Positions 27,176-35,600 of a DNA stretch of 61,123 nucleotides are shown here, in pieces. The stretch covers positions 1 through 61,123 of the forward strand of contig NZ_VZCB01000092.1 in assembly GCF_009494395.1 (NCBI RefSeq), read 5' to 3'. Origin of the DNA: Segatella copri. GTDB lineage: Bacteria > Bacteroidota > Bacteroidia > Bacteroidales > Bacteroidaceae. The notes under the pieces are model-generated. The model was not told the origin of the DNA, did no database searches, and saw nothing but the letters and a program-made list of their open reading frames with translations. The translations under genes and the position numbers were made by a program. The first letter of the stretch is position 1. Every line of letters starts with the position of its first letter.

Positions 27176-28620
27176 TTGTTTTGGCTTATATTAGTAGGTG
27201 TGCCTATATCCATCAATTGTATCAAGGTCGACATGTCCGCATTGATTGACATAGCCGTGTATCTATTATTGGGTGTTCCATCTCCTCGCAAGTCAGCAAT
27301 ACGATCAGAATAACGCATTGGGAGAAGACTCGACATTTCGTACATGGTAGTAGCAAGTGAACTAAATGAAACTTCATCTTTACTTGCCGGACAGGTCACG
27401 CTGACATCCTTGTCGGCTGATATATGAATGTTGAACAAGATGACATTTCCATCATTGGTGAACATGGACTTCAGCTCATTAGCTTGCTGGAGTACATACT
27501 CCTTGGTTGCTCCATTGAATATACCATCAGTAATATTGATAATGGTGGGTGGATAGCAATCTTTTTCGTGATGCTTTTCCATCCATTCGTCGAGCAGACC
27601 TTTCGCTTTTTCAAAAGCATGGTGTACGTGTGTCCAGCTTTGCGTAGCTTCAGCTTCAATCCACTGCACCTCCTCAACTTCTACAACCTTCACACCTTTG
27701 CGTGTTCTTGTCTCTTTCTTAGTCGTTATCTTTTTGTATGGATGTTCCTTTAGTTCGGAAGGCTTTACAAAGTCTCGTCCTTCTAATTCTCCTTTCCATC
27801 CACTATATGCATTCTCGCCATAACCGATAATGGCAATATCATAATAGTCGCGTGTCTCAGAACCTTTTATACAACGCAAAACCAGTTCATTCAACTGATG
27901 GTTGACGATGCGAGCTACAGCTTCTGCCATCGGCATCTCCTCTCCATACAGAGTCGTGTACTTCCGCATTGATACGGATTGGTCTATCAAGAAGATAAAA
28001 GCTGTCGGCGTATTTCTAGTAATCTGCGCGGTATATGCGGTCTTTGTCTGCATCTGTGCAGATTGGGACGGAATGGTAAAGCCGAAGTTACCGATATTCT
28101 TGATGAATTGCAAAGGAATATGATTTTTGACAAGCACTTCTGCCTGATAGAATTTCTGTTCATCTGCGTCAAGGTCGAAATGCTTTTTTGCCTTGAAGGA
28201 ATTGAAATGCAACTGGGAAAAATCATCAATACTTGATCCGACAAGCGCTCCATTCTTAGTGGCATTGCGATCAGCATAAAGTGAATCTTGCCAATAGATT
28301 ACTTCCGGATCTATCTCCAGAACCACAGGATTGGAGATTCTACCGTCGTTCATAGCGACATACATCATGGGATGCTCTCTTACGAAACTTACTCTTACGA
28401 AGTTCTGTAAGTTGTCACGTCTGTCCAAGTCGCGCGAACTCATACTACCGCCAGGCTTCGATATGCTTATTCCCTTCTGTTCGCAGTCGGCCCATGAGTA
28501 GAGGCCGCCATTATTGATGATTGACTCAAGATTTTCTCTATCAGTAAAATGATAAAGCGTTGTTATGTGATGCTGTTCGATGAGTTTCTTAAACTCGTCA
28601 TAATTGTTTTTATATGTCAT
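27172..28620 (-). CDS. DarT-like ADP-ribosyltransferase fused to a vWA domain
   Basis: Residues about 10-185 resemble DarT, which ADP-ribosylates thymidine in single-stranded DNA. LYHFTDRENLESII contains His24, MMYVAM and YADRNATKNGA follow, and the expected catalytic Glu161 lies in YQAEVLVKN. Residues about 205-460 form a von Willebrand A domain with MIDAS motif DQSVS (213-217) and NITDG further on. Known DarT toxins are paired with a DarG macrodomain antitoxin. None is encoded nearby. In this operon the vWA part resembles TerY of TerY-P triads, with PP2C and kinase downstream. Target and activity are inferred. Confidence 0.8.
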   Translation of the reverse strand: MTYKNNYDEFKKLIEQHHITTLYHFTDRENLESIINNGGLYSWADCEQKGISISKPGGSMSSRDLDRRDNLQNFVRVSFVREHPMMYVAMNDGRISNPVVLEIDPEVIYWQDSLYADRNATKNGALVGSSIDDFSQLHFNSFKAKKHFDLDADEQKFYQAEVLVKNHIPLQFIKNIGNFGFTIPSQSAQMQTKTAYTAQITRNTPTAFIFLIDQSVSMRKYTTLYGEEMPMAEAVARIVNHQLNELVLRCIKGSETRDYYDIAIIGYGENAYSGWKGELEGRDFVKPSELKEHPYKKITTKKETRTRKGVKVVEVEEVQWIEAEATQSWTHVHHAFEKAKGLLDEWMEKHHEKDCYPPTIINITDGIFNGATKEYVLQQANELKSMFTNDGNVILFNIHISADKDVSVTCPASKDEVSFSSLATTMYEMSSLLPMRYSDRIADLRGDGTPNNRYTAMSINADMSTLIQLMDIGTPTNISQNK

Positions 28621-28631
28621 GTTCTTAAGAT

Positions 28632-29243
28632 TTAATCAAATAATGAAAGTTGTTTATATGATTTGTTGGCTTCCTTATGTTCCTGTTGCATATCTTCATA
28701 AGGTGGAAGTCCTTCTATATATGCCTTTATAAGGTAAGCATGAGAGAGAGGTTTGGCAGGATTATCTACTTCGCTGTTGGTGTCATAATCAAGCAAAACG
28801 ATAGTTTTGGCCTTTGCTGCCTCTTTCATTTTAGCGATAATGTCCGCTACTTTATTTTCAAGCACCCAACGGAATGTCGGGATATAGATTTGCTTGCGCG
28901 CATCAATATATCCGAGGAGTTCCTTTCCGTTTACTCCCTTGCGATGCCCCAGAGGCTTTCCGAAGCGACGAACAGTACGCTTGATGTTCTTCATCGTGTC
29001 GTTCTTGAACATCTCTGTATCTACATCAGCCGAGGCAAAGACTTTCAATCCTTGCCATATCGCTTCCACACATGTAGCTGTCCATCCTTCGCTAAATGGC
29101 ACAGGAATGCCACCATGAGGATAGAAAGGACTCAGCTTCACAAGTCCGTCCTTCGCTTTTGAAGTCACGTCACATATTATTGCGCCAGGATATGCTTTGA
29201 GTATATTCTCAGGCTTCTTTCGCTTGTTCTGAATTACTATCAT
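28632..29243 (-). CDS. DUF6939-like protein of unknown function
   Basis: The 203-residue protein begins MIVIQNKRKKPENILK and contains SPFYPHGGIPVPFSEG, EAIWQGLKVF, RFGKPLGHRKG and PLSHAYLIKAYIEG. I recall this pattern from a widespread uncharacterised family (DUF6939), but I cannot confirm the number. No catalytic site is established. It is soluble. Its stop is 11 bp before the DarT-vWA gene, the place where an antitoxin or partner often lies, so it may control or assist the transferase. The ending KQLSLFD resembles a clamp-binding-type peptide (QLSLF), which is worth noting. Confidence 0.65.
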   Translation of the reverse strand: MIVIQNKRKKPENILKAYPGAIICDVTSKAKDGLVKLSPFYPHGGIPVPFSEGWTATCVEAIWQGLKVFASADVDTEMFKNDTMKNIKRTVRRFGKPLGHRKGVNGKELLGYIDARKQIYIPTFRWVLENKVADIIAKMKEAAKAKTIVLLDYDTNSEVDNPAKPLSHAYLIKAYIEGLPPYEDMQQEHKEANKSYKQLSLFD

Positions 29244-29294
29244 TGTATTATATATTTAGAGAGGTATAACTGAAAAATCTTGAAAAATGTACTT

Positions 29295-29918
29295 TTATTT
29301 GAACAGTCTTGGATTAACTTGTATGAGCGTATCTATCAACAGAAAATCCTCACCATTGTTGCGAACATCGCTAAATTTGACTTTTATAAAATCTGATTTT
29401 TCTGAGGGTTGTAATATATCTTCTTCTCTGATTGTGTAATTTAAACTGTCTTGTTGGTCTAAATGTGGAATCCATATTGGGGTTGGCTCAATAATATGTT
29501 GCCATTCACCATTGATGTTTGTGAAAGCATTATAGCGCATCCACATGGAAGTAGGCCATTGTGTGACATAGCCCCATTCTTCTGTGCCATTGCCGTCTAA
29601 ATCACCCTCTTTTATAAAGTCTATGCCTATTGTTTTTCCAACGATAAGGTCTTTGACTGTGCCGTTTGTTGTGTAAACTCTCCATTCATAGTGACAACCA
29701 CCATACGTTCCGTCCTCTTTTGGAGAGAGGGAATCAATCGGTTCACATATAAGAGTGTCAACATCTATTCCGTTGAATTTCCCTATTAGAGTATCGCGGT
29801 ACTGTGCTAAACTATCTGAATCAAGTGACTTATGCGCCTTATGCGCCTTATTGTTATTGCATCCACTCATTAGTACGGCAATAACTGCCAAAACTATTTT
29901 GTTACCTTTGATATTCAT
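29295..29918 (-). CDS. Lipoprotein linked to the kinase-LRR unit
   Basis: The 207-residue product has a signal peptide ending in lipobox LMSGC, so Cys20 should be lipidated. The mature part contains GDLDGNGTEEWG, a calcium-loop-like motif of FG-GAP or EF-hand type, in an otherwise unrecognised soluble domain. It starts 11 bp after the stop of kinase copy 2. The equivalent position after kinase copy 1 holds a truncated copy (23434-23628), so kinase and lipoprotein were duplicated together. A cell-envelope sensor or output is possible but not shown. Confidence 0.75.
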   Translation of the reverse strand: MNIKGNKIVLAVIAVLMSGCNNNKAHKAHKSLDSDSLAQYRDTLIGKFNGIDVDTLICEPIDSLSPKEDGTYGGCHYEWRVYTTNGTVKDLIVGKTIGIDFIKEGDLDGNGTEEWGYVTQWPTSMWMRYNAFTNINGEWQHIIEPTPIWIPHLDQQDSLNYTIREEDILQPSEKSDFIKVKFSDVRNNGEDFLLIDTLIQVNPRLFK

Positions 29919-29929
29919 AATATTTAATC

Positions 29930-32392
29930 CTAATTTTGCGTATAATTTAATTCTTTTAGTCGTAGTCGGGAAGGCTCATCTAAATGCGTGCATAATAAGA
30001 AAGCTCCATCTCCTATCTTCGTTACAGAGTTTGGAATAGTGACGCTTTGAAGAGATTCGCAGCCAATAAAGGCTTCATCTCCTATGCTCGTTACCGAGTT
30101 TGGAATAGTGACGCTTTGAAGAGATTTGCACCAACAGAAAGCTCTATTTCCTATGCTCGTTACAGAGTTCGGAATGGTGATGCTTTGAAGAGATTGGCAC
30201 CAAAAGAAAGCTCTATTTCTTATGCTCGTTACTGAGTTTGGAATGATGACGCTTTGAAGAGATTCGCAGCCACCAAAGGCTTCATCTCCTATGTAGGTTA
30301 CTGAACTTGGAATGGTGATATCTTGAAGAGATACACACCCTCTAAAGGCTTCTGTACCAATATATTCTATATTTGATAGTCCAATAGATTTTAATATGTT
30401 TTTATTTTCAAAACTAGACCAAAATGCATTAGCACATATTTTTTTGGATCGATTATCTATATTAAAAACAGATTTCCAATAAATAGCACCATAAACAATT
30501 CTAAAATCAGAAGAATATAAAATCCCATCTTTTATGATGAAGTTTTTAGATTGAATATCCATATTCATAATATCGCATCCTCCCCATGGGTTGTTATGAG
30601 CAATATATTTTACGGATGCTGGAATATTACATGAAACCAAATAATTGTCAGCAAATGCCACAGAACCGATAGATATTATCGTAGAGGGCAGCTTTACACT
30701 TCTAATACCAGTAGATTGCAAAGCACCATCGCAAATAACTTCTGTTCCTTCTCTTACAACATATTCTTCCCCGCCAAATAAGAAAGGAGCCTTTAATAGC
30801 TTTTTCCCATCGCGACTATACTTAACTCCATACTCATCTTCAATAGCATCCTTTAAATCCTCTTCCGTTGCTTCTGTAGAAAGAACTTCTTCAATTGGCT
30901 TTTCTACCTTTTGGTTTTGCCCTGCCTCGCCAAACTCGAAATCGTCATCAAGCATATCATTCATACGCTCTTTGAGTTTGTTAAACTCTGCATCTTCATC
31001 GTTAACTTTGCCCAAATAGGTATTAGCAAGCGATGAATATGTGTGCGTGCCATCGTTGATAGACTCTCCTTTGCCGCCTGATAACTCCGAAATTCTGAAT
31101 TCGAAAGTAGAAAAACGAGCTTTCTTTCCCTTGAACTTTTTTACAAGTTCATCAAGAGCTTTCTTTTGCGTTCTTTCGTCGTGTTTGTCAGTTAGTAGAC
31201 TATCGAAATTAATAAGACACGAATATGTCTTTCCAACAACCGCGCCGGTATCCTCAAAATTAGCTAATGACAACAAGCCATCAACTCCTTTATCATTATC
31301 AGATGGCAAAGATGTATAAGTGATACGCAAAGAAACACGGAATGTATTATTATCCTCATTCCATTTTATCAATTTATCACTGAGTAACAAGTCATTAATA
31401 ACTGCAATTTCATTTACTTTTTTAATAACGTTTGTGATTTGAATTTGTGAATAATTTTGTTTTTGTCTTGGGGGGTATCCCCAATCCTTATTTAATAAAA
31501 ACAATCGAAATGACACGGCTGATAGTTCCTGCTGTGAGTGCGCCAAAATGAACAAAGCATATAATTTCGAAAATTCCGCATCATTCAAAAGAGTACATAG
31601 TGATTTCATCATCTGACATTCACCGATGTCCTTGAAATCAGATTCTGAAAACAGAAGTGAATCTGAACTAGCATTATTCTGCAACAAAGAGGTGTCTAAA
31701 GCTATTGCTTTCAGAGACATACCAATAAGCGCCAATGGAAAATCATCGATATGTTCATTGAAACAATCTTCTGTACGCAATGGATGGCGATAGTCAGGAC
31801 TGCCCAATTCTCGCGCCTTTTGTCCTTGCATAGCAGGCACGTACATACCATCATAGTCAACTAGTACTAAGGCCCCATCTTCAGTAACTAAGATATTATC
31901 GGGCTTAAGGTCTCCATGAGCAAATGGTTGTGACATCAGCCAGGCAGCCATTCTACAAAACTGATATGTGATAAGCTGCAAAGCATATTTATCGGATATG
32001 TGTTGATGAACATACTTATCAAGCGTAACTCCTTCTACCCAGTCCATGAGTAATACAGGAAATTCTGTATCAGAAGAAACTGTAGAATCAACAAACAATT
32101 CTTTTTGGAAGTACTTGATGGAGCACAAATAGTTTGATGACACATATTCCAATTCATCTGTTATCTGCTGATATGCTATATCACGTCCCTCTTGCTCTTT
32201 CAAAAAGCACTTCACTGCATATAGCTTCCCAGAGGATTCATCTTTCATCTTGAATACCACCGCAAAGTTACCGCTAGACATCACTATCTCACCAGCTTCA
32301 TCGTAAACAGGACGAAGGTTGGTGAGCTCATTAAAATTGTCTTCAGAATTCTTAATGGATTCAATGTATTCTGATATAAGAGGATATTTCAT
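29930..32392 (-). CDS. Protein kinase-like protein with insert domain and LRR tail (copy 2)
   Basis: The first 305 residues are almost identical to copy 1 (23640-26378), including [13 protein letters not shown] and DYDG. An additional region of about 190 residues then begins at LLNKDWGYPPRQ and ends at GQNQKVEKP. In copy 1 the flanks LLNK and VEKP are joined directly. I do not recognise the insert. The LRR_5 tail has only about six units. No signal peptide is present. It is the first gene of the operon starting at the 32569-32600 promoter. Copy 1 looks like a derivative that lost the insert and gained repeats. Confidence 0.85.
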   Translation of the reverse strand: MKYPLISEYIESIKNSEDNFNELTNLRPVYDEAGEIVMSSGNFAVVFKMKDESSGKLYAVKCFLKEQEGRDIAYQQITDELEYVSSNYLCSIKYFQKELFVDSTVSSDTEFPVLLMDWVEGVTLDKYVHQHISDKYALQLITYQFCRMAAWLMSQPFAHGDLKPDNILVTEDGALVLVDYDGMYVPAMQGQKARELGSPDYRHPLRTEDCFNEHIDDFPLALIGMSLKAIALDTSLLQNNASSDSLLFSESDFKDIGECQMMKSLCTLLNDAEFSKLYALFILAHSQQELSAVSFRLFLLNKDWGYPPRQKQNYSQIQITNVIKKVNEIAVINDLLLSDKLIKWNEDNNTFRVSLRITYTSLPSDNDKGVDGLLSLANFEDTGAVVGKTYSCLINFDSLLTDKHDERTQKKALDELVKKFKGKKARFSTFEFRISELSGGKGESINDGTHTYSSLANTYLGKVNDEDAEFNKLKERMNDMLDDDFEFGEAGQNQKVEKPIEEVLSTEATEEDLKDAIEDEYGVKYSRDGKKLLKAPFLFGGEEYVVREGTEVICDGALQSTGIRSVKLPSTIISIGSVAFADNYLVSCNIPASVKYIAHNNPWGGCDIMNMDIQSKNFIIKDGILYSSDFRIVYGAIYWKSVFNIDNRSKKICANAFWSSFENKNILKSIGLSNIEYIGTEAFRGCVSLQDITIPSSVTYIGDEAFGGCESLQSVIIPNSVTSIRNRAFFWCQSLQSITIPNSVTSIGNRAFCWCKSLQSVTIPNSVTSIGDEAFIGCESLQSVTIPNSVTKIGDGAFLLCTHLDEPSRLRLKELNYTQN

Positions 32393-32433
32393 AATTATAA
32401 TGTTTTATAAAGTGAAAGTATAGTCATTCTCCC
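32393..32433 (-). pseudogene. Remnant of a PP2C gene 3' end before kinase copy 2
   Basis: On the minus strand this reads ENDYTFTL then a stop, matching the C-terminus of the intact PP2C ([11 protein letters not shown]) directly before kinase copy 1. The DNA to the kinase ATG also matches (TCACTTT...ATTATAATT). Upstream of it no further PP2C sequence is visible. It shows that the duplicated segment once included at least the end of the phosphatase gene. Confidence 0.65.
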
Positions 32434-32568
32434 ACGGCTTCGCCGTCGTCCCCTGCAATAGTGGACGTAACCTGTGGTTGTATATTTGTCTCTTTCATCA
32501 TGCGAATCAAGTTTGTTTTTTGATGTCGGTCATCTGAATCTCTATATAAGAGATACAGAATGTTCCTG

Positions 32569-32600
32569 CAAAAATAAGAAAAATGTAGGAAACTAGCAAA
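32569..32600 (-). promoter_or_regulatory. Promoter of the kinase/DarT-vWA/PP2C operon
   Basis: TTTG (32597-32600) and TATTTTTG (32569-32576) are 20 bp apart on the minus strand. Transcription would begin near 32562, giving a leader of about 170 nt. All following minus-strand genes to 23434 are closely spaced, with gaps of 2-51 bp or overlaps. Confidence 0.6.
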
Positions 32601-32637
32601 TTATGCGTGTTAAAAAATTAATAGCATTCTACGAAAA

Positions 32638-35600
32638 TCAATTTTTTTTCACTGTTCTTTTCATCACCAAATCTGCGAGCACGATGGCGGATTCCTTCTC
32701 ATCCCTCGGTGCATCCTTTGACTTCCATGCCACGATGAAGCGGATTCGGGCTGCGGTTACCTTGTAGCCTTTCAACTCCCATTTGCCTAGTTTCTCCTTC
32801 ATCTTGATAGAGAGTTGGGCTATGTCTCTGCCTGTTGATGGGAGACTGAGGCAATGGTCGTGGTAGGTTAACGGCATACCACTTCTCAGGCAAAGGATAG
32901 CGTCCTTGTGAGGCTTGGAGAAGCCCAGGTTTACATCCTTGTGTGATAGCTGGAGTACTATTTCGTCGGGCTCATCATAGGCTTGGGCATCATAGAGATG
33001 CTGGGCACTTTTCAGATTGTCGAAGAGATTGCCGTTGGTGTGGATGGCAAGCGTATGCTTGGCACGGGTCATGCCCACATAGTATCGGCGCAGTATGTCA
33101 TCAGTAGGATGTTCGGGATGGGTAATGAGCATCAATACATGATCAAACTCATGACCTTTAGCCTTGTGGATGGTGCTGACCACGATGTCTGATTTCGAGA
33201 TGTCACAGAAGTCTTCTACCGATGATTCAAACACGAACTCCCTCAGGTCGCTATAGTATTTGGCACGATTGGTCTGCTCAAATATCTGGAGGCTGCGGTG
33301 CAGGTATGGCAATGCCTGGCTGGTGGCATACTTTTGGAAAGTCTGTTGCTTGGCTGCTTCCCAAATATCATCAGGGATGATTGGGGTTTTCGTCTCCTTG
33401 ATACCTTGGTCTATTTTCTTCAAGAAATATCTTACCTCTGCCAGATTCCAGAAGCGCAAGCCGTCCATTGATTGCACCAGCTTGGCATTGATGTTATGGC
33501 TATGAAGAAGAGCCAGCATGATGACTGCCTCCTCATTGGTCTGCGTGAGGATGCTGATGGTTTCGTTCTTCTTGAGGGAAGATGCCTCGGCTTCTTTTGA
33601 AGAGTTACTTCCAAGTAATCGCGTAACATCTTCAAGAATAGGCTGATACATATAAACCTTTTTCTCCTGAGTCTCGTATGGATGCTTCACGATTTTTACT
33701 TCTCCATCTTCTTGATTCATGGAGATGATAGGGGCGCTTTTGATGCGCTGGCGGATGTTGCGGGCGAAGTCGTTGGCAGCATCCACGATATGGCGAAGGC
33801 TGCGGTAATTCTCAGTCATCTCGATAAAACGGCTGTGTTCTGTCTGGGTCAATTCATAGAGATACTGCGAGTTGGAACCTCTAAACTCATAGATGTTCTG
33901 GTCATCATCGCCTACGGCTATCACCCTCATCTCTTCGTTGGCTTTCATCAGAGCAGTGACTAGGGCATAGTCATCCTTGCTCATGTCTTGCGCTTCGTCG
34001 ATAACGAGCACGGTCTTGCTGATGCGATTGGGCTCCACTTCTCCATTGTTGATCATTTCGGCAGCTTGCTTAACCACATCTCCAGCCTCATCCAGATTGC
34101 CAACCCTGCCCAGCAGGTCGAAGCAGTAAGAATGGAAGGTTTTGATTTCTACGAAATGGGCGGCATTGCCTATGAGTTGCATCAGTCGCTGCTTGAACTC
34201 GGTAGCGGCTGCACGCGAGAAAGTGAGCATCAGGAGTTGTTCGTGCTTTACATCTTCCAGCAGAAGGAGAGAGGCAAGCTTATGTACGAGCACACGTGTC
34301 TTGCCGCTGCCAGGACCGGCAGCGACTACGATGCAGCGAGACTCATGGTCGTCGATGATTTCCTTCTGTCGCTTAGAGAGCATTCCGAAGAGTTTCTTAT
34401 ACTTCGAAGGTGTTACGTTGCGCTCTATCTCAGTCTCCCGGTTGCCCTTGAAATACTTTGAGATGAAGCGATGGTAGTCCATCTGGAAGTAATCCTGCAC
34501 ATATTGCAGGGCGGCATCATAATCCCTTACCATCAGGTTGGCATATTCGCCCACGATGTGAATCTGCTGAATCTTCTGCTTGTAGAATTCGTTGAGCATG
34601 CGATAATCCTCCTGCTTATAGCGCAGGCGAAGTTCCTTGGTGCGTTTAATCGCCATCGCATTGTAGAGTACCAGGAATCCTCCTTCCAGCTTCATGGCTC
34701 CTATCTTAGAGAGATAGAGCAAGGCTTCTTCCACGTCTTCCAACTGTAGGGAAGAGAAGTCGGAGAAGAGTGACTGGTTGCTGGATTTCAGATCGTTCAG
34801 GAGTTCAACTACCGAGAATTGGAGAGGCTTCTCTCTTGAAATCTCTCTTGAATTATCTCTTGAAATCTCTCTTGAAATCTCTCTTGAATTCTCTCTTGAA
34901 TTCTCTCTAGAGCCTGAGGCTTTCTCTAAACCATTTTCTCCGGAAGGATTCTTTTCTACAGAAGAGCTATTGTTGCTCTCTTCTGTTACGTTGCTCTCTT
35001 CTGTTACGTTGCTCTCTTCTGTTACAGTTTTACTTATTTCCTCAGCCAGGCTGTATAGCCTTTCGATGATGAATCGGCAAACCTCAATTCGTCTTTCGAA
35101 TCGCTTGATGATGGTCTCTATATCCTTGTCTCTTGTTACGATGAGATTGCGAACACCGTCTTCCTTCTTGTGCGCATATCCCTTCACAGCTAAGAAGTAT
35201 AGCAGTGTGCGGATTTTCTTTTCTGTTGAAGTGTTGATACCGTCACGTACGGCATTGTCATTGAGTTGCTTGTATGTGATATGCAGCGATTCATCCGGGA
35301 TATGTTCCAGAATGTATCTTTCCAGTTTGGCGAAGTTTTCCAGCATCTGCTGAGGTTTGCGTTGCTTGTCGCTGATGTCTTGCAGATAGGCTGAGATGTC
35401 ACGGGTATCGGCAAGGATGCCTTCCTGGCGCATTCGGTCAATGGAAGAGATGACGTCTCGCTTGCTGAGTCCTAGGATGTCGGCGAGGTAATCGATGCGG
35501 GATTCAGCCTCGCTATCCTGTGCCTTGGCTATATGCTTTTGGGTGATGAGCGACTTGATGATGCGGATGGCATTCTTCATCTCATCTTCAGAGAACAGGG

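Noticed and set aside
27172..29243. Classical DarT-DarG toxin-antitoxin pair
   Set aside because: The upstream protein lacks a macrodomain pattern and resembles a DUF6939-type protein, so it cannot be called DarG.
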